Below, piece after piece: positions 17,274 through 26,703 of a stretch of DNA of 38,054 nucleotides; position 1 is the stretch's first letter; each line of letters begins with the position of its first letter. The stretch is from contig NZ_VDUZ01000073.1 of NCBI RefSeq assembly GCF_008039615.1, positions 1 to 38,054 on the forward strand, written 5' to 3'. The stretch comes from Vineibacter terrae. Lineage in GTDB: Bacteria > Pseudomonadota > Alphaproteobacteria > Reyranellales > Reyranellaceae. Below the pieces are notes generated by a model. That model was given only the letters and a program-made list of their open reading frames with translations. It searched no databases and was not told the DNA's origin. Both the position numbers and the translations under genes were made by a program.

Positions 17274-18200
17274 CTACCACCTGACCTCGGGCGGCATGGA
17301 GGTGAGGATCGCCTCCACGTTGCCGCCGGTCATGAGCCCGAAGCGCGTGCCGCGGTCGTGCAGCAGGTTGAACTCGACGTAGCGGCCGCGCCGGCGCAGC
17401 TGGTGGTCGCGCTCGGCCTCGGTCCACGGCTCGTCGCGGTGGCGGCGCACCAGCCTGGGGTAGACGTCGAGGAAGGCTTCGCCAACGGCGCGCGTGAAGC
17501 CGAAATCGCGGTCGCGGTCGCCGCTGTCGAGGTAATCGTAGAAGATGCCGCCCACGCCGCGGGGCTCGCCGCGATGCGGCAGGAAGAAGTACTCGTCGCA
17601 CCAGGCCTTGAAGCGCGGGTAGTAGGCCGGATCGAAGCGGTCGCAGGCGCCCTGCAGCGCAGCATGGAAGGTGGCCGTGTCGGCGTCGTCCGCGACCATC
17701 GGCGTGAGGTCGGCGCCGCCGCCGAACCAGGCCCGGGTGGTGACCACGAAGCGCGTGTTCATGTGCACCGCCGGCACGCGCGGCGAGCGCATATGGGCGA
17801 TCAGCGAGATGCCCGACGTCCAGAAGCGGGGATCCTGCGCCGCGCCGGGGATCTGCTGGCGGAATTCGGGCGAGAACTCGCCATGGACCGTCGACACGTT
17901 GACGCCGACCTTCTCGAAGACACGGCCGCGCATCACCGACATCACGCCGCCGCCGCGATCGCTTTCGCCTTCGCCGTGCGCGCTGCCGCGCTGCCATGCC
18001 GTGCGCTCGAAGCGCCCGGGCGGCAGCTCGCGATGGGTGCCGGCCAGCTCGTCCTCCAGGGTCTCGAAGGCGGCGCAGATGCGATCGCGCAGCGACTCGA
18101 ACCAGGCGCGCGCTGCCTGCTTGCGCGCCTCGATATCGGCGTCGAGCGGGGATGGGGACGGCGCCGGGCGGCGCTCGTGGCTGTCGGTGGGGGCGGTCAT
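17274..18200 (-). CDS. hemF: Oxygen-dependent coproporphyrinogen III oxidase
   Basis: A 308-residue enzyme that oxidatively decarboxylates coproporphyrinogen III to protoporphyrinogen IX, using O2, in haem synthesis. Conserved blocks seen in order: [80 protein letters not shown] with DYL, and the end [20 protein letters not shown]. The start codon overlaps the trmL stop (ATGA), which fixes it. The N-terminal 25 residues are Pro/Ser-rich and variable. Location next to petABC makes sense, since cytochromes b and c1 need haem. The use of HemF implies aerobic growth. Confidence 0.95.
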   Translation of the reverse strand: MTAPTDSHERRPAPSPSPLDADIEARKQAARAWFESLRDRICAAFETLEDELAGTHRELPPGRFERTAWQRGSAHGEGESDRGGGVMSVMRGRVFEKVGVNVSTVHGEFSPEFRQQIPGAAQDPRFWTSGISLIAHMRSPRVPAVHMNTRFVVTTRAWFGGGADLTPMVADDADTATFHAALQGACDRFDPAYYPRFKAWCDEYFFLPHRGEPRGVGGIFYDYLDSGDRDRDFGFTRAVGEAFLDVYPRLVRRHRDEPWTEAERDHQLRRRGRYVEFNLLHDRGTRFGLMTGGNVEAILTSMPPEVRW

Positions 18201-18655
18201 GTCAGGGCAGCGTATCCGTCGGTCTGTCGCAACGCCTCGCTCAATACCATCGCTGCGGCCAGGGTGACATTGAGCGAGCGCAAGCCCGGGCGCATCGGCA
18301 GGCGCAGCCGCAAATCGGCGGCGGCATGCACATCGGCCGGCGCGCCGGCGCTCTCGCGGCCGACCAGCAGCGTGTCGTCGCGCCGGAACGCGACCTGCGG
18401 GAAGACGTGGTCGCCGCCGGTCGTGAGCAGGATCAGGCGCCCGGCGCCGCGGTCGCGCTGGAACGCCTCCCAGGAGCTGTGCCGCACGAGGCGCACATGG
18501 TCGATGTAGTCCATGCCGGCGCGGCGCAGGCGGCGGTCGTCGACCGGAAAGCCGCACGGCTCGATCAGATCGACCGCCACGCCCAGGCAAGCAGCCAGCC
18601 GCAGCATGGCGCCGACATTGGGCGCGATGTCCGGCTGATAGAGGGCAAGGTTCAT
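18197..18655 (-). CDS. trmL: tRNA (cytidine/uridine-2'-O)-methyltransferase TrmL
   Basis: A 152-residue SPOUT methyltransferase that 2'-O-methylates position 34 of certain leucine tRNAs. The opening [20 protein letters not shown], the middle [14 protein letters not shown], the SAM-knot piece [11 protein letters not shown] and the C-terminal knot [19 protein letters not shown] are all present. Length is normal for TrmL/YibK. It is the first gene of the minus-strand trmL-hemF pair, divergent from petA across 289 bases. Confidence 0.92.
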   Translation of the reverse strand: MNLALYQPDIAPNVGAMLRLAACLGVAVDLIEPCGFPVDDRRLRRAGMDYIDHVRLVRHSSWEAFQRDRGAGRLILLTTGGDHVFPQVAFRRDDTLLVGRESAGAPADVHAAADLRLRLPMRPGLRSLNVTLAAAMVLSEALRQTDGYAALT

Positions 18656-18863
18656 GGCCAGCCGTCTACCAGCGGCCGGCGAGTCGCGAAACCGGCGTCA
18701 GCGACATCACGACCGCTTGGCGGCCATGGCAGAGGTGGTCTAAAGCCCTCAAGGCGGCGCTGTGATGCGCCGGCGTGGATGTGCGTGGCGATGTGTGCAC
18801 GTTTGTGCGTCATCCTGCCGCATGTGCGCTGCGGAACGCCGATCAGGTGCGGGTAACAAATCC

Positions 18864-18892
18864 TTGAACCCTGAGGGGCTTTCCGCTTCATT
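18864..18892 (+). promoter_or_regulatory. Possible petABC promoter
   Basis: TTGAAC (18864-18869), 17 bases, then TTCATT (18887-18892), about 50 bases before petA. The -35 match is good and the -10 poor, so this is a weak proposal. The rest of the divergent gap (18656-18944) shows no other clear signal. Confidence 0.3.
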
Positions 18893-18944
18893 ACGGCCGC
18901 TTTTTCCGGGCGGTTCGCCCGTCCGCGAGTGGGGACAAGTACTG

Positions 18945-19517
18945 ATGGCGACAACCAGCAATCCGGCGACGATGCCAGGCGGCGCCGGGCACGGCGATGG
19001 TGTGACCCGGCGTGATTTCCTGTTCATTGCGGCCGGTGCCACCGGTGCGGTGGGGGCTGCAGCGGTGGCGTGGCCGCTGATCAACAACATGAACCCGGCC
19101 GCCGACGTGCTGGCGCTGGCGTCGGTCGAGGTCGGCCTCAACGGCATCGAGGTCGGCCAGGCCATCAAGGTGAGCTGGCGCGGCAAGCCGGTCTTCATCC
19201 GCCGCCGCACGGCGGAGGAGATCAAGGAGGCCCGCGACGTCGACTGGCACACGCTGCCCGACCCGCAGGACGACGTCTCCCGCGTCCACAAGGGCAAGGA
19301 CGAGTGGCTGATCCTGGTCGGGGTCTGCACCCATCTGGGCTGCATTCCGCTGGGCACGGCCCAGGGCGAGCCCCGCGGCGACTACCACGGCTGGTTCTGC
19401 CCCTGCCACGGTTCGCACTACGATACGTCCGGTCGCATCAGGAAGGGGCCGGCACCGAAGAACCTCGAGGTGCCGACCTACGACTTCGCGAACGACACCA
19501 CCGTCAAGATCGGCTGA
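18945..19517 (+). CDS. petA: Cytochrome bc1 Rieske iron-sulfur subunit
   Basis: A 190-residue subunit carrying the 2Fe-2S cluster that takes electrons from ubiquinol at the Qo site and passes them to cytochrome c1. A twin-arginine-type anchor ([20 protein letters not shown]) lies near residues 25-45 and stays as a membrane helix. Cluster ligands are in CTHLGC (128-133) and CPCHGSHYD (from 152), giving the two Cys/His pairs and the structural disulfide. The ATG at 18945 is preferred over a far upstream frame because the added part is not Rieske-like. First gene of petABC, 23 bases before petB. Confidence 0.96.
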   Translation: MATTSNPATMPGGAGHGDGVTRRDFLFIAAGATGAVGAAAVAWPLINNMNPAADVLALASVEVGLNGIEVGQAIKVSWRGKPVFIRRRTAEEIKEARDVDWHTLPDPQDDVSRVHKGKDEWLILVGVCTHLGCIPLGTAQGEPRGDYHGWFCPCHGSHYDTSGRIRKGPAPKNLEVPTYDFANDTTVKIG

Positions 19518-19540
19518 GCGGGCCGGAGGGGAGCAGAGTC

Positions 19541-20806
19541 ATGGCCTCGACGCAAGGCGTGCCGCCGGCTTACAACAACGCGGTCATCAGGTGGATCGAC
19601 AAGCGGCTGCCGATCTTCACCTTCATGCATCATGAGTACGGTGTCTTCCCGACGCCGCGGAACTTCAATTACTGGTGGAGCTTCGGCGGCATCGCGATGG
19701 TGATGCTGATCACCATGATCGCCACCGGCATCGTGCTGGCGATGAACTACACGCCGCATGTGAGCTACGCCTTCAACTCGGTCGAGCGCATCATGCGCGA
19801 CGTGCCGCAGGGCTGGCTGATCCGCTACATGCACATGAACGGCGCGTCGTTCTTCTTCATCGCCGTCTTCATCCACATCTTCCGCGGCATGTACTACGGC
19901 TCCTACAAGAATCCGCGCGAGCTGCTGTGGATCCTGGGCGTCGTGATCCTGCTCTTGATGATGGCCACGGCCTTCATGGGCTACGTGCTGCCCTGGGGCC
20001 AGATGAGCTTCTGGGGCGCCACCGTCATCACCAACCTGTTCTCGGCCATCCCGGTGTTCGGCCAGGACATCGTGACGTTCCTGTGGGGCGGCTTCTCGGT
20101 CGACAACCCGACGCTGAACCGCTTCTTCTCGCTGCACTACCTGCTGCCGTTCGTGATCGTCGGCGTCGTCGTGCTGCACATCGCAGCCATGCATGTCGCC
20201 GGCTCCAACAACCCGATCGGCATCGACCCCAAGGGTCCGCAGGACACGCTGCCGTTCAGCCCGTACTACGTCACCAAGGACGGCTTCGCGGTCGTGATCT
20301 TCCTGATGATCTATGCCGCGTTCGTCTTCTTCGCGCCGGACTTCTTCGGCGAGCCGGACAACTACATCCCGGCCAACCCGCTGCAGACGCCGGCGCACAT
20401 CGTGCCGGAGTGGTACTTTCTGCCGTTCTACGCCATCCTGCGCAGCATTCCCGACAAGCTGGGCGGCGTGATCGCGATGTTCGGCTCGATCGGCGTGCTG
20501 TTCCTGCTGCCGTGGCTCGACACCGCGCGGGTGCGCTCGTCGCGGTTCCGGCCGATCTACAAGTGGTTCTTCTGGGTGTTCGTGCTCAACGCGCTGGTGC
20601 TGGGCTGGGTCGGCGGCAACGCTGCCGACGCGGAGCTGGCGATCGGGTCCATGCACATCCCGCTGCTGTGGATCGGGCGGCTCTGCACGTTCTACTACTT
20701 CTTTCACTTCCTGATCCTGTTGCCGATCCTCGGCAAGATCGAACGGCCGCTGCCCTTACCCGCCAGCATCGCCGAATCAGTGCTCAAGCCGGCTATGGCC
20801 AGGTAA
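19541..20806 (+). CDS. petB: Cytochrome b subunit of the bc1 complex
   Basis: A 421-residue, eight-helix membrane subunit that binds haems bL and bH and forms the quinol oxidation and reduction sites. Seen are [58 protein letters not shown] (haem histidines) and the Qo motif [16 protein letters not shown]. It is full length, cytochrome b and not the split b6/IV form. GGAGGGGAG lies before the ATG. It shares the transcript with petA and petC. Confidence 0.97.
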   Translation: MASTQGVPPAYNNAVIRWIDKRLPIFTFMHHEYGVFPTPRNFNYWWSFGGIAMVMLITMIATGIVLAMNYTPHVSYAFNSVERIMRDVPQGWLIRYMHMNGASFFFIAVFIHIFRGMYYGSYKNPRELLWILGVVILLLMMATAFMGYVLPWGQMSFWGATVITNLFSAIPVFGQDIVTFLWGGFSVDNPTLNRFFSLHYLLPFVIVGVVVLHIAAMHVAGSNNPIGIDPKGPQDTLPFSPYYVTKDGFAVVIFLMIYAAFVFFAPDFFGEPDNYIPANPLQTPAHIVPEWYFLPFYAILRSIPDKLGGVIAMFGSIGVLFLLPWLDTARVRSSRFRPIYKWFFWVFVLNALVLGWVGGNAADAELAIGSMHIPLLWIGRLCTFYYFFHFLILLPILGKIERPLPLPASIAESVLKPAMAR

Positions 20807-20819
20807 GGGGGATCGCACG

Positions 20820-21644
20820 ATGCGCAAGTTGATCGCCACCGGCGCCTTTCTCCTGCCGTTGCTCGCTGCGCCGGCGGCCATCGCCCCGGCCCTGGCCGAG
20901 GGTGGCCACGGTCCGGCGCTGCTGCCGGCCAAGTTCTCGTTCGAGGGGCCGTTCGGCACCTACGATCGCGCCGCCGCCCAGCGCGGCTTCCAGATCTACA
21001 AGGATGTCTGCGCGGCCTGCCACTCGATGTCGCTGCTGTCCTACCGCAACCTGATGGACCTCGGCCTCAGCGAGGCGGCGGTGAAGGGCATCGCCGCCGA
21101 CGTGACGGTCCAGGACGTCAACGACAAGGGCGAGCAGATCGAGCGGCCGGGCAAGCCGTCCGACCACTTCAGGAAGCCGTTCCCCAACGAGGCCGCGGCC
21201 GCGGCCGCCAACGGCGGGGCGGCACCGCCCGACCTGAGCCTGATCGTCAAGGCCCGGCCCGACGGCGCGCGCTACGTCTTCTCGCTGCTGCAGGGCTATG
21301 TCGAGTTCGACAAGCTCTCCGACCAGGAGAAGGCCGCCTTCGGCCTCGCCAAGGACTACAAGCTCGAGGACGGCAAGCACTTCAACAAGTACTTCCACCC
21401 CGGCGAGCAGGGCTACAAGATCGGCATGGCGCCGCCGCTGGCCGATGGCGCCGTCACCTACATCGACGGCACCAAGAACGACTTGCCCACCATGGCGCGG
21501 GACGTGGTGACCTTCCTTGCCTGGGCGGCCGAGCCGAAGATGGAGGACCGCAAGCGCACCGGCGTGCGCGTGATCCTGTTCATGCTGATCTTCGCCGGCC
21601 TGATGTACGCGGTGAAACGCAAGGTCTGGGCCGACGCGCATTGA
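20820..21644 (+). CDS. petC: Cytochrome c1
   Basis: A 274-residue subunit that accepts electrons from the Rieske protein and reduces soluble cytochrome c. A signal peptide covers residues 1-26 (IATGAFLLPLLAAPAAIAPA, cleavage after ALA). The haem c motif CAACH is at 64-68, the axial methionine is probably in YKIGMAPPLADG, and a C-terminal anchor helix (VRVILFMLIFAGLMYAVKRK) holds it in the inner membrane. An Ala-rich insertion (EAAAAAAANGGAAPPDLS-like) lies before the conserved PPDLSLI. AAGGGGGA precedes the start; 13 bases after petB. Confidence 0.96.
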   Translation: MRKLIATGAFLLPLLAAPAAIAPALAEGGHGPALLPAKFSFEGPFGTYDRAAAQRGFQIYKDVCAACHSMSLLSYRNLMDLGLSEAAVKGIAADVTVQDVNDKGEQIERPGKPSDHFRKPFPNEAAAAAANGGAAPPDLSLIVKARPDGARYVFSLLQGYVEFDKLSDQEKAAFGLAKDYKLEDGKHFNKYFHPGEQGYKIGMAPPLADGAVTYIDGTKNDLPTMARDVVTFLAWAAEPKMEDRKRTGVRVILFMLIFAGLMYAVKRKVWADAH

Positions 21645-21670
21645 GCGTCGCCGCGCGACGCACGATCTGC

Positions 21671-21705
21671 GAAGGCCGCCCGCTCCGGGCGGCCTTCGTT
21701 GCTTT
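21671..21705 (+). terminator. petABC rho-independent terminator
   Basis: GAAGGCCGCCCG (21671-21682), a CTC loop, CGGGCGGCCTTC (21686-21697), then GTTGCTTT. A perfect 12-bp G+C-rich stem with a U-rich tail, 26 bases past the petC stop. Confidence 0.88.
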
Positions 21706-21731
21706 CAGGGCCCCGACAGGGAGGCAGAGCA

Positions 21732-22370
21732 ATGGCCGACTACACGCTGTGGTGCTTCGCGCAATCCGGCAACGCCTACAAGGTGGCCCTGATGCTCAAC
21801 CTCTGCGGCACCGATTGGACGCCGCGCTTCGTCGACTATTTCGGCGGCGAGACGCGCACGCCCGAATACCGCGCCGTCAACGTGATGGGCGAGGTGCCGA
21901 TGCTGGAGCATCGCGACGTGCGGCTGACGCAGTCGGGCGTGATCCTCGACTACCTGGCTTCGAGCCTGGGCAAGTTCGCGCCGCAAAGCGCGATCGAGCG
22001 GCGCGAGACGCTGCGGTGGCTGTTCTTCGACAACCACAAGCTCACCAGCTACACCGCCACCTACCGCTTCCTGCGCAACTGGGGCACCAATGTCGATCCG
22101 GCTGTGCTTGCCTTCTTCGAGCAGCGCGTCAAAGCCGCCTTCGGCGTGCTGGAGGCCCAGCTGGCGAAGCAGCCGTTCGCGATCGGCGAGCGGCCGACCA
22201 TCGCCGACCTGTCGATGTGCGGCTACCTCTACTGGCCCGACGAGATCGGCATCGACATGGCGCCCTATCCTGCGATCCGCCGCTGGCTCGACGACATCAA
22301 GGCCTTGCCGGGGTGGGAGCATCCATACGCGCTGATGCCGGGCCATCCGTTGCCGGCAAGGAAGCAGTGA
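21732..22370 (+). CDS. Glutathione S-transferase family protein
   Basis: A 212-residue protein with the two-domain GST layout: a thioredoxin-like N-terminal half ([19 protein letters not shown], then [20 protein letters not shown], containing the conserved cis-proline V-P and the S glutathione-binding site) and an all-helical C-terminal half ([20 protein letters not shown], with the structural G-x-x-x-S/T-x-A-D motif). GGGAGGC precedes the ATG. The true substrate cannot be read from sequence; it may be a detoxification enzyme. It lies between the petC terminator and the dapD promoter and is probably a single-gene unit. Confidence 0.88.
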   Translation: MADYTLWCFAQSGNAYKVALMLNLCGTDWTPRFVDYFGGETRTPEYRAVNVMGEVPMLEHRDVRLTQSGVILDYLASSLGKFAPQSAIERRETLRWLFFDNHKLTSYTATYRFLRNWGTNVDPAVLAFFEQRVKAAFGVLEAQLAKQPFAIGERPTIADLSMCGYLYWPDEIGIDMAPYPAIRRWLDDIKALPGWEHPYALMPGHPLPARKQ

Positions 22371-22387
22371 TGGGCCGTGGGGCGCGG

Positions 22388-22415
22388 TTGACGGATCGGG
22401 CGCGCCCGCTATGGT
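22388..22415 (+). promoter_or_regulatory. dapD promoter
   Basis: TTGACG (22388-22393), 16 bases, TATGGT (22410-22415). The start of transcription would be near 22422, leaving a leader of about 20 bases with the AAGGAGAG ribosome-binding site. The -10 and following bases (TATGGTCCGCCG) nearly equal those before argB. Confidence 0.6.
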
Positions 22416-22440
22416 CCGCCGTCTTCGAAAAGGAGAGATC

Positions 22441-23283
22441 ATGAGTGCCGCTGAGCTGAGGCAAGCCGTCGAGACCGCCTGGGACAATCGCGACGGCATC
22501 AACAGCAAGACCAAGGGCGAGGTGCGCGACGCCGTCGAGGCCGCCATCGCCGGCCTCGACGATGGCACGTATCGCACCGCCGAGAAGGTCGGCGGCGAGT
22601 GGGTCGTGAACCAGTGGCTGAAGAAGGCGGTGCTGCTGTCGTTCCGGCTGTACGACAGCGTGCCCATGGATGGCGGCGCGGTGTTCCCGGGCATCGGCGC
22701 GGCGCCGTGGTACGACAAGGTGCCGCTGAAGACCTCGGGCTGGGATGCTGCCCGGTTCGCCAAGGCGGGCTTCCGCGCCGTGCCCGGCGCGGTGGTGCGC
22801 CGCGGCTCCTACGTGGCGCCCAACGTCGTGCTGATGCCGAGCTTCGTGAACCTCGGCGCCTATGTCGGCTCGGGCACCATGGTCGACACCTGGGCGACGG
22901 TGGGCTCCTGCGCCCAGATCGGCAAGGACTGCCACCTGTCGGGCGGCGTCGGCATCGGCGGCGTGCTGGAGCCGCTGCAGGCCAACCCGGTGATCATCGA
23001 GGACAACTGCTTCATCGGCGCCCGCTCCGAGGTGGTCGAGGGCGTGATCGTCGAGACCGGCGCGGTGCTGGCGATGGGCGTCTTCATCAGCGCCACGACC
23101 AAGATCGTCGATCGCGCCAGCGGCCAGATCCATGTCGGCCGGGTGCCGGCCTACTCGGTCGTGGTGCCCGGCAACCTGCCTGGCGGGCCGAACCGGCCGT
23201 CGACCTACTGCGCCGTGATCGTCAAGACGGTCGACGAGCGCACCCGCTCCAAGACCTCGATCAACGAGCTGCTGCGGGACTAG
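22441..23283 (+). CDS. dapD: Tetrahydrodipicolinate N-succinyltransferase
   Basis: A 280-residue enzyme transferring succinyl from succinyl-CoA to tetrahydrodipicolinate in the diaminopimelate pathway. The middle and C-terminal parts form a left-handed beta-helix of hexapeptide repeats ([54 protein letters not shown]) with the family-typical [20 protein letters not shown]. The N-terminal helical domain is normal. The start follows AAGGAGAG. Acts in sequence with asd and dapE of this window; 11 bases separate it from dapE. Confidence 0.97.
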   Translation: MSAAELRQAVETAWDNRDGINSKTKGEVRDAVEAAIAGLDDGTYRTAEKVGGEWVVNQWLKKAVLLSFRLYDSVPMDGGAVFPGIGAAPWYDKVPLKTSGWDAARFAKAGFRAVPGAVVRRGSYVAPNVVLMPSFVNLGAYVGSGTMVDTWATVGSCAQIGKDCHLSGGVGIGGVLEPLQANPVIIEDNCFIGARSEVVEGVIVETGAVLAMGVFISATTKIVDRASGQIHVGRVPAYSVVVPGNLPGGPNRPSTYCAVIVKTVDERTRSKTSINELLRD

Positions 23284-23294
23284 GCCGCGCCGTC

Positions 23295-24479
23295 ATGCCC
23301 GACGCCCTCGCCAATACCGCGCTCGACGTCGTCGAGCTGACACGTGCGCTGGTGCGATGCCCCAGCGTGACGCCGGTCGAGGGCGGCGCGCTGGCGCTGC
23401 TGGAGGACCGCCTGTCGCCGCTGGGCTTCCGCTGCGAGCGCATGGATTTCAGCGAGCCCGGCACGCCTGATGTCGCCAACCTCTATGCCCGCGTCGGTGC
23501 CGGCGGAAAGCATTTCTGCTTCGCCGGCCATAGCGACGTGGTGCCGGCCGGCGATCTGTCGTCGTGGACCATCGGTCCGTTCGCTGCCGAGCTGTCGGAC
23601 GGCTATGTCTTCGGACGTGGCGCCGCCGACATGAAGGGAGCCATCGCCGCGTTCGCCTGCGCCGCGGCGGCGTTCCTGCGTCAGCGCGGAACGGATTTCG
23701 GCGGCTCGATCAGCCTGCTGATCACCGGCGACGAGGAGGGGCCGGCCGTCAACGGCACGGTCAAGATGCTGCGCCGGCTGGCTGAGCGCGGCGAGGCTGT
23801 CGACCTCTGTGTCGTGGGCGAGCCGACATCGTCGAAGCGCTTCGGCGACATGATGAAGATCGGCCGCCGCGGCAGCGTGAATGTCGAGCTCACCGTGCGC
23901 GGCATCCAGGGCCATGTCGCCTATCCCGACCGCGTCGACAATCCGATCCACCGGCTGGCGCGCCTGATCGAGGCGCTCATCGGCGTGCCGCTCGATCAAG
24001 GCAGCACCCATTTCCAGCCCAGCTCGCTGCAGGTGACCACGGTCGATGTCGGCAACCCCGCGACCAACGTCGTCCCGGGCGTGGCGCGCGCCCGGTTCAA
24101 CGTGCGCTTCAACGATCTGTGGACGTCGCAGACCCTGCTGGCGCATCTGCGCGAGCGGCTCGACCAGGCCAACGGCCGGGTCGGCGGCAACGGCCTCTAC
24201 GAGATCGATGCCCAGGTTTCGGGCGAGTCGTTCTATACGCCGCCGGGCGAGCTGTCCGACCTGATCGCCGGCTCCGTGCGGGAGGTCACCGGCATCGACC
24301 CGGAGCTGTCCACGACCGGCGGCACGTCCGACGCGCGGTTCATCCGCGCCGCCTGCCCCGTGGTCGAGTTCGGGCTCGTCGGCGAGACGATGCACAAGGT
24401 CGACGAGAAGAGCGCCGTCGCCGACCTGCAGGCCCTCGCCCAGGTTTATACGCTGATGCTGGAACGGTGCTTCTGGTGA
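23295..24479 (+). CDS. dapE: N-succinyl-diaminopimelate desuccinylase
   Basis: A 394-residue M20-family dizinc hydrolase producing LL-diaminopimelate and succinate. Metal ligands and catalytic groups are in place: GHSDVVP with His79 and Asp81 (Asp81 beside the site), GRGAADMKG with bridging Asp112, GDEEGP with general base Glu147 and ligand Glu148, and His367 in ETMHKVDE. GRRGSVNVELTVRGIQGHVA and YPDRVDNPIHRLARLI mark the dimerisation domain. Second gene of dapD-dapE-engB. The start lies 11 bases after dapD. Confidence 0.96.
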   Translation: MPDALANTALDVVELTRALVRCPSVTPVEGGALALLEDRLSPLGFRCERMDFSEPGTPDVANLYARVGAGGKHFCFAGHSDVVPAGDLSSWTIGPFAAELSDGYVFGRGAADMKGAIAAFACAAAAFLRQRGTDFGGSISLLITGDEEGPAVNGTVKMLRRLAERGEAVDLCVVGEPTSSKRFGDMMKIGRRGSVNVELTVRGIQGHVAYPDRVDNPIHRLARLIEALIGVPLDQGSTHFQPSSLQVTTVDVGNPATNVVPGVARARFNVRFNDLWTSQTLLAHLRERLDQANGRVGGNGLYEIDAQVSGESFYTPPGELSDLIAGSVREVTGIDPELSTTGGTSDARFIRAACPVVEFGLVGETMHKVDEKSAVADLQALAQVYTLMLERCFW

Positions 24480-24481
24480 GC

Positions 24482-25117
24482 ATGGACAGCCTTTACAGCG
24501 ACGATCAGATCGAGGCCGGCCGCCGGTTGTTCGCGGCTCCGTGCACGTTCATCGCAGGCGCGGCATCGATCGAGTCGCTGCCGCCGTTCGAGCTGCCCGA
24601 GATCGCCTTCGCGGGCCGCTCCAATGTCGGCAAGTCGAGCCTGGTCAATGCGCTCACCGGCCGGTCGACCCTGGCGCGCGTATCGTCCAAGCCGGGCCAT
24701 ACGCGGCAGCTGAACTTCTTCGACCTCGGCAGCCGGCTGATGCTGGTCGACCTGCCCGGCTACGGCTTCGCCCAGGTCTCCAAGAGCCTGAAGCAGAGCT
24801 GGCAGGATCTCGCCGCCGCCTACCTGCGCGGCCGCCCGACGCTGAAGCGCATCTGCCTGCTGATCGACGCGCGCCACGGCGTGAAGGACTCCGACCGCGA
24901 GACGATGAAGAACCTCGACAAGGCGGCCGTGGTCTACCAGCTGGTGCTGACCAAGGCCGACCTGCTGAAGTCCGGCACCGCCGTCGCGCAGGCACTCCAG
25001 GCGGCGACCGCGGAGGCGGCCAAGCATGCGGCGGCGCATCCGCAGGTCATCGCCACCAGCAGCGAAGCCGGCGCCGGCATCCCCGAGCTGCGCGCGGAGC
25101 TGGCGGCGCTGGTATAG
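24482..25117 (+). CDS. engB: Ribosome-biogenesis GTPase EngB/YsxC
   Basis: A 211-residue GTPase of the TrmE-Era-EngA-EngB group, required for large-subunit ribosome assembly. G1 GRSNVGKS at 45-52, G2 near T74 (SKPGHTRQLNFF), G3 DLPGYG at 90-95, G4 TKAD at 157-160, and a G5-like TSSEAG near the end. The start may be the ATG at 24482 or the GTG at 24476 overlapping the dapE stop; both give intact proteins. In most alphaproteobacteria this gene follows yidC and precedes argB; here an inverted glyA separates it from argB. Confidence 0.95.
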   Translation: MDSLYSDDQIEAGRRLFAAPCTFIAGAASIESLPPFELPEIAFAGRSNVGKSSLVNALTGRSTLARVSSKPGHTRQLNFFDLGSRLMLVDLPGYGFAQVSKSLKQSWQDLAAAYLRGRPTLKRICLLIDARHGVKDSDRETMKNLDKAAVVYQLVLTKADLLKSGTAVAQALQAATAEAAKHAAAHPQVIATSSEAGAGIPELRAELAALV

Positions 25118-25141
25118 GCCGAGGGCGAGGTCGGGCCGCGC

Positions 25142-25180
25142 CGCTCCAGCGGCGCTCAAGCATGCGGCGCCGCGGGAGCG
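25142..25180. repeat. Palindrome between convergent engB and glyA
   Basis: 25142-25155 pairs with 25167-25180 with a single A-G mismatch and an 11-base loop. The left arm (CCGCTCCAGCGGCGCTC, from 25141) matches the repeat at 1-51. It lies between two convergent stop codons and may serve as a bidirectional terminator. Confidence 0.75.
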
Positions 25181-25200
25181 CCACCGCCCCGGCCGGAGGC

Positions 25201-26478
25201 TTACGCTGCGCGGGCTTCCGTCACGCCGGGCAGCGGGAATTGCCGGCAGAACGCACGGACCTCGTCCGCCAGCCGCGACAGGCGGGCCGCGTCGTCGGGA
25301 TGGCGCATCGCATCGACCATCCAGCCGGCGATGCGGTGCATCTCGGCCTCGCCCATGCCGCGCGTGGTGGCCGCGGGCGTGCCGATGCGCAGGCCGCTGG
25401 GGCGCAGCGGCGGGCGCGGATCGTCCGGCACCACCTGCTTGTTGGCGGCGATGCCGATCCGGTCGAGCGCCTCCTCGGCGCGCCGGCCATCGAGGCCGAA
25501 GCTGTCGATCGTGTGCAGCACCAGCAGGTGGTTGTCGGTGCCGCCGGTAATCAGGCTCACGCCCTGCGCCAGGAGGGCGGTCGCCAGTGCCTGGGCGTTG
25601 GCCAGCACCTGGCGGGCATAGTCGCGGAATGCCGGTTCGGCCGCCTTGCGCAGGGCCACGGCCGTGGCGGCGATGGTGTGCATGTGCGGCCCGCCCTGCA
25701 GGCCCGGGAACACCGATGCGTCGATCGCCTTGGCTTGCGCCGAGCGGCACAGGACGAGGCCGGCGCGCGGGCCGCGCAGCGACTTGTGCACCGTGGTCGT
25801 GACGATATCGAAGCCGTCGTCGAGCGGGTTGCGCAGCGCACCGGCGGCGACGAGGCCGCCGATATGGGCGATATCGGCCATCGCCAGCGCGCCGACCGCA
25901 TCGGCGATGCGGCGGAAGGCGCCATAGTCCAGCCCGCGGGGATAGGAGCTGAAGCCGCACAGCACCAGCTTCGGACGGGTCTCCAGCGCTGTGGCCATCA
26001 GCGCGTCGTAGTCGATGGCACCCTGCTGGTTGTGCCGGGTCTTGTAGCGCACGAAATTGAACAGGCGGCCCATGTGCGACACCGGCGCGCCGTGCGTCAG
26101 GTGGCCGCCATGCGACAGGTCCATGGCGAGCACGGTATCGCCCGGCTGCAGGCAGGCGAGGTACGCCGCCTGGTTCATGGCCGAGCCGCTGAGCGGCTGC
26201 ACGTTGGCGTGCTCGGCACGGAACAGGGCCCGGGCCCGTTCGCGTGCGATGTCCTCGATCCGGTCGGTGAACTGCTGGCCACCGTAGTAGCGCCGGCCGG
26301 GATAGCCTTCGGCGTACTTGTTGGTGAGCACGGTGCCGAGCGTCGCCAGAACCTCGGGATAGGTGTAGTTCTCCGACGGGATCAGCTCGATCCCGTCGCG
26401 CTGGCGCACTTCCTCGCCGCCGATCGCGGCGGCGATCTCGGGGTCGTTGTCGGCAAGCAGTTGGCGATGATGGTCCAT
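25201..26478 (-). CDS. glyA: Serine hydroxymethyltransferase (atypical form)
   Basis: A 425-residue PLP enzyme expected to interconvert serine plus tetrahydrofolate with glycine plus methylene-tetrahydrofolate. The PLP lysine is Lys232 in TTTVHKSLRGPRAG. NKYAEGYPGRRYYGGQQFTD, the AMDLSHGGHLTHG loop and the aspartate of MADIAHIGGLVAAG are present. It differs from usual proteobacterial GlyA: ELIPSENYTYP instead of ELIASEN, HKSLRGPRAG instead of HKTLRGPRGG, and SGSAMNQAAY instead of SGSQAN. It may be a second SHMT acquired from another lineage or a paralog. AGGAGG precedes the start at 26478. A ZTP riboswitch lies directly upstream, and convergent engB downstream. Confidence 0.92.
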   Translation of the reverse strand: MDHHRQLLADNDPEIAAAIGGEEVRQRDGIELIPSENYTYPEVLATLGTVLTNKYAEGYPGRRYYGGQQFTDRIEDIARERARALFRAEHANVQPLSGSAMNQAAYLACLQPGDTVLAMDLSHGGHLTHGAPVSHMGRLFNFVRYKTRHNQQGAIDYDALMATALETRPKLVLCGFSSYPRGLDYGAFRRIADAVGALAMADIAHIGGLVAAGALRNPLDDGFDIVTTTVHKSLRGPRAGLVLCRSAQAKAIDASVFPGLQGGPHMHTIAATAVALRKAAEPAFRDYARQVLANAQALATALLAQGVSLITGGTDNHLLVLHTIDSFGLDGRRAEEALDRIGIAANKQVVPDDPRPPLRPSGLRIGTPAATTRGMGEAEMHRIAGWMVDAMRHPDDAARLSRLADEVRAFCRQFPLPGVTEARAA

Positions 26479-26507
26479 GGGCAGCCTCCTGACGTCGGTC
26501 GGAAACA

Positions 26508-26582
26508 TGCCCAGGCGAGCGGCCCCCGGCTGTCCGTGCTCCCCGGTGGTGGACGCCACCTTGACTCGCCAGTCACACGGAC
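26508..26582 (-). ncRNA. ZTP (pfl) riboswitch upstream of glyA
   Basis: On the minus strand the leader carries the conserved blocks of the pfl/ZTP aptamer in order: P1 5' strand GTCCGTG (26582-26576), GTGACTGGCG, a small GGTGG-CGT-CCACC hairpin, ACCGGGGAGC, P1 3' strand CACGGAC (26538-26532), then GCCGCTCGCCTGGGCA at the 3' end. P1 pairs perfectly over 7 bp. ZTP riboswitches sense the purine/folate alarmone ZMP/ZTP and control folate and purine genes such as glyA, folD and purH. The final TGGGCA (26513-26508) is complementary to TGCCCA (26483-26478), which overlaps the A of the start codon and encloses the AGGAGG site, suggesting translational control. Recognised by eye; not folded by program. 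Confidence 0.9.
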
Positions 26583-26703
26583 GGGGACGCCTCCGGTCAA
26601 GCCGGCGGCGCGGGCGGACTCATAGGCGGGTTGGCGGCGCAGCGCAAGCCGTCGCGCCGCGCCGGCGCCTTCCGTCATAAGACTGTCAATCGCGTCTGGC
26701 CGC

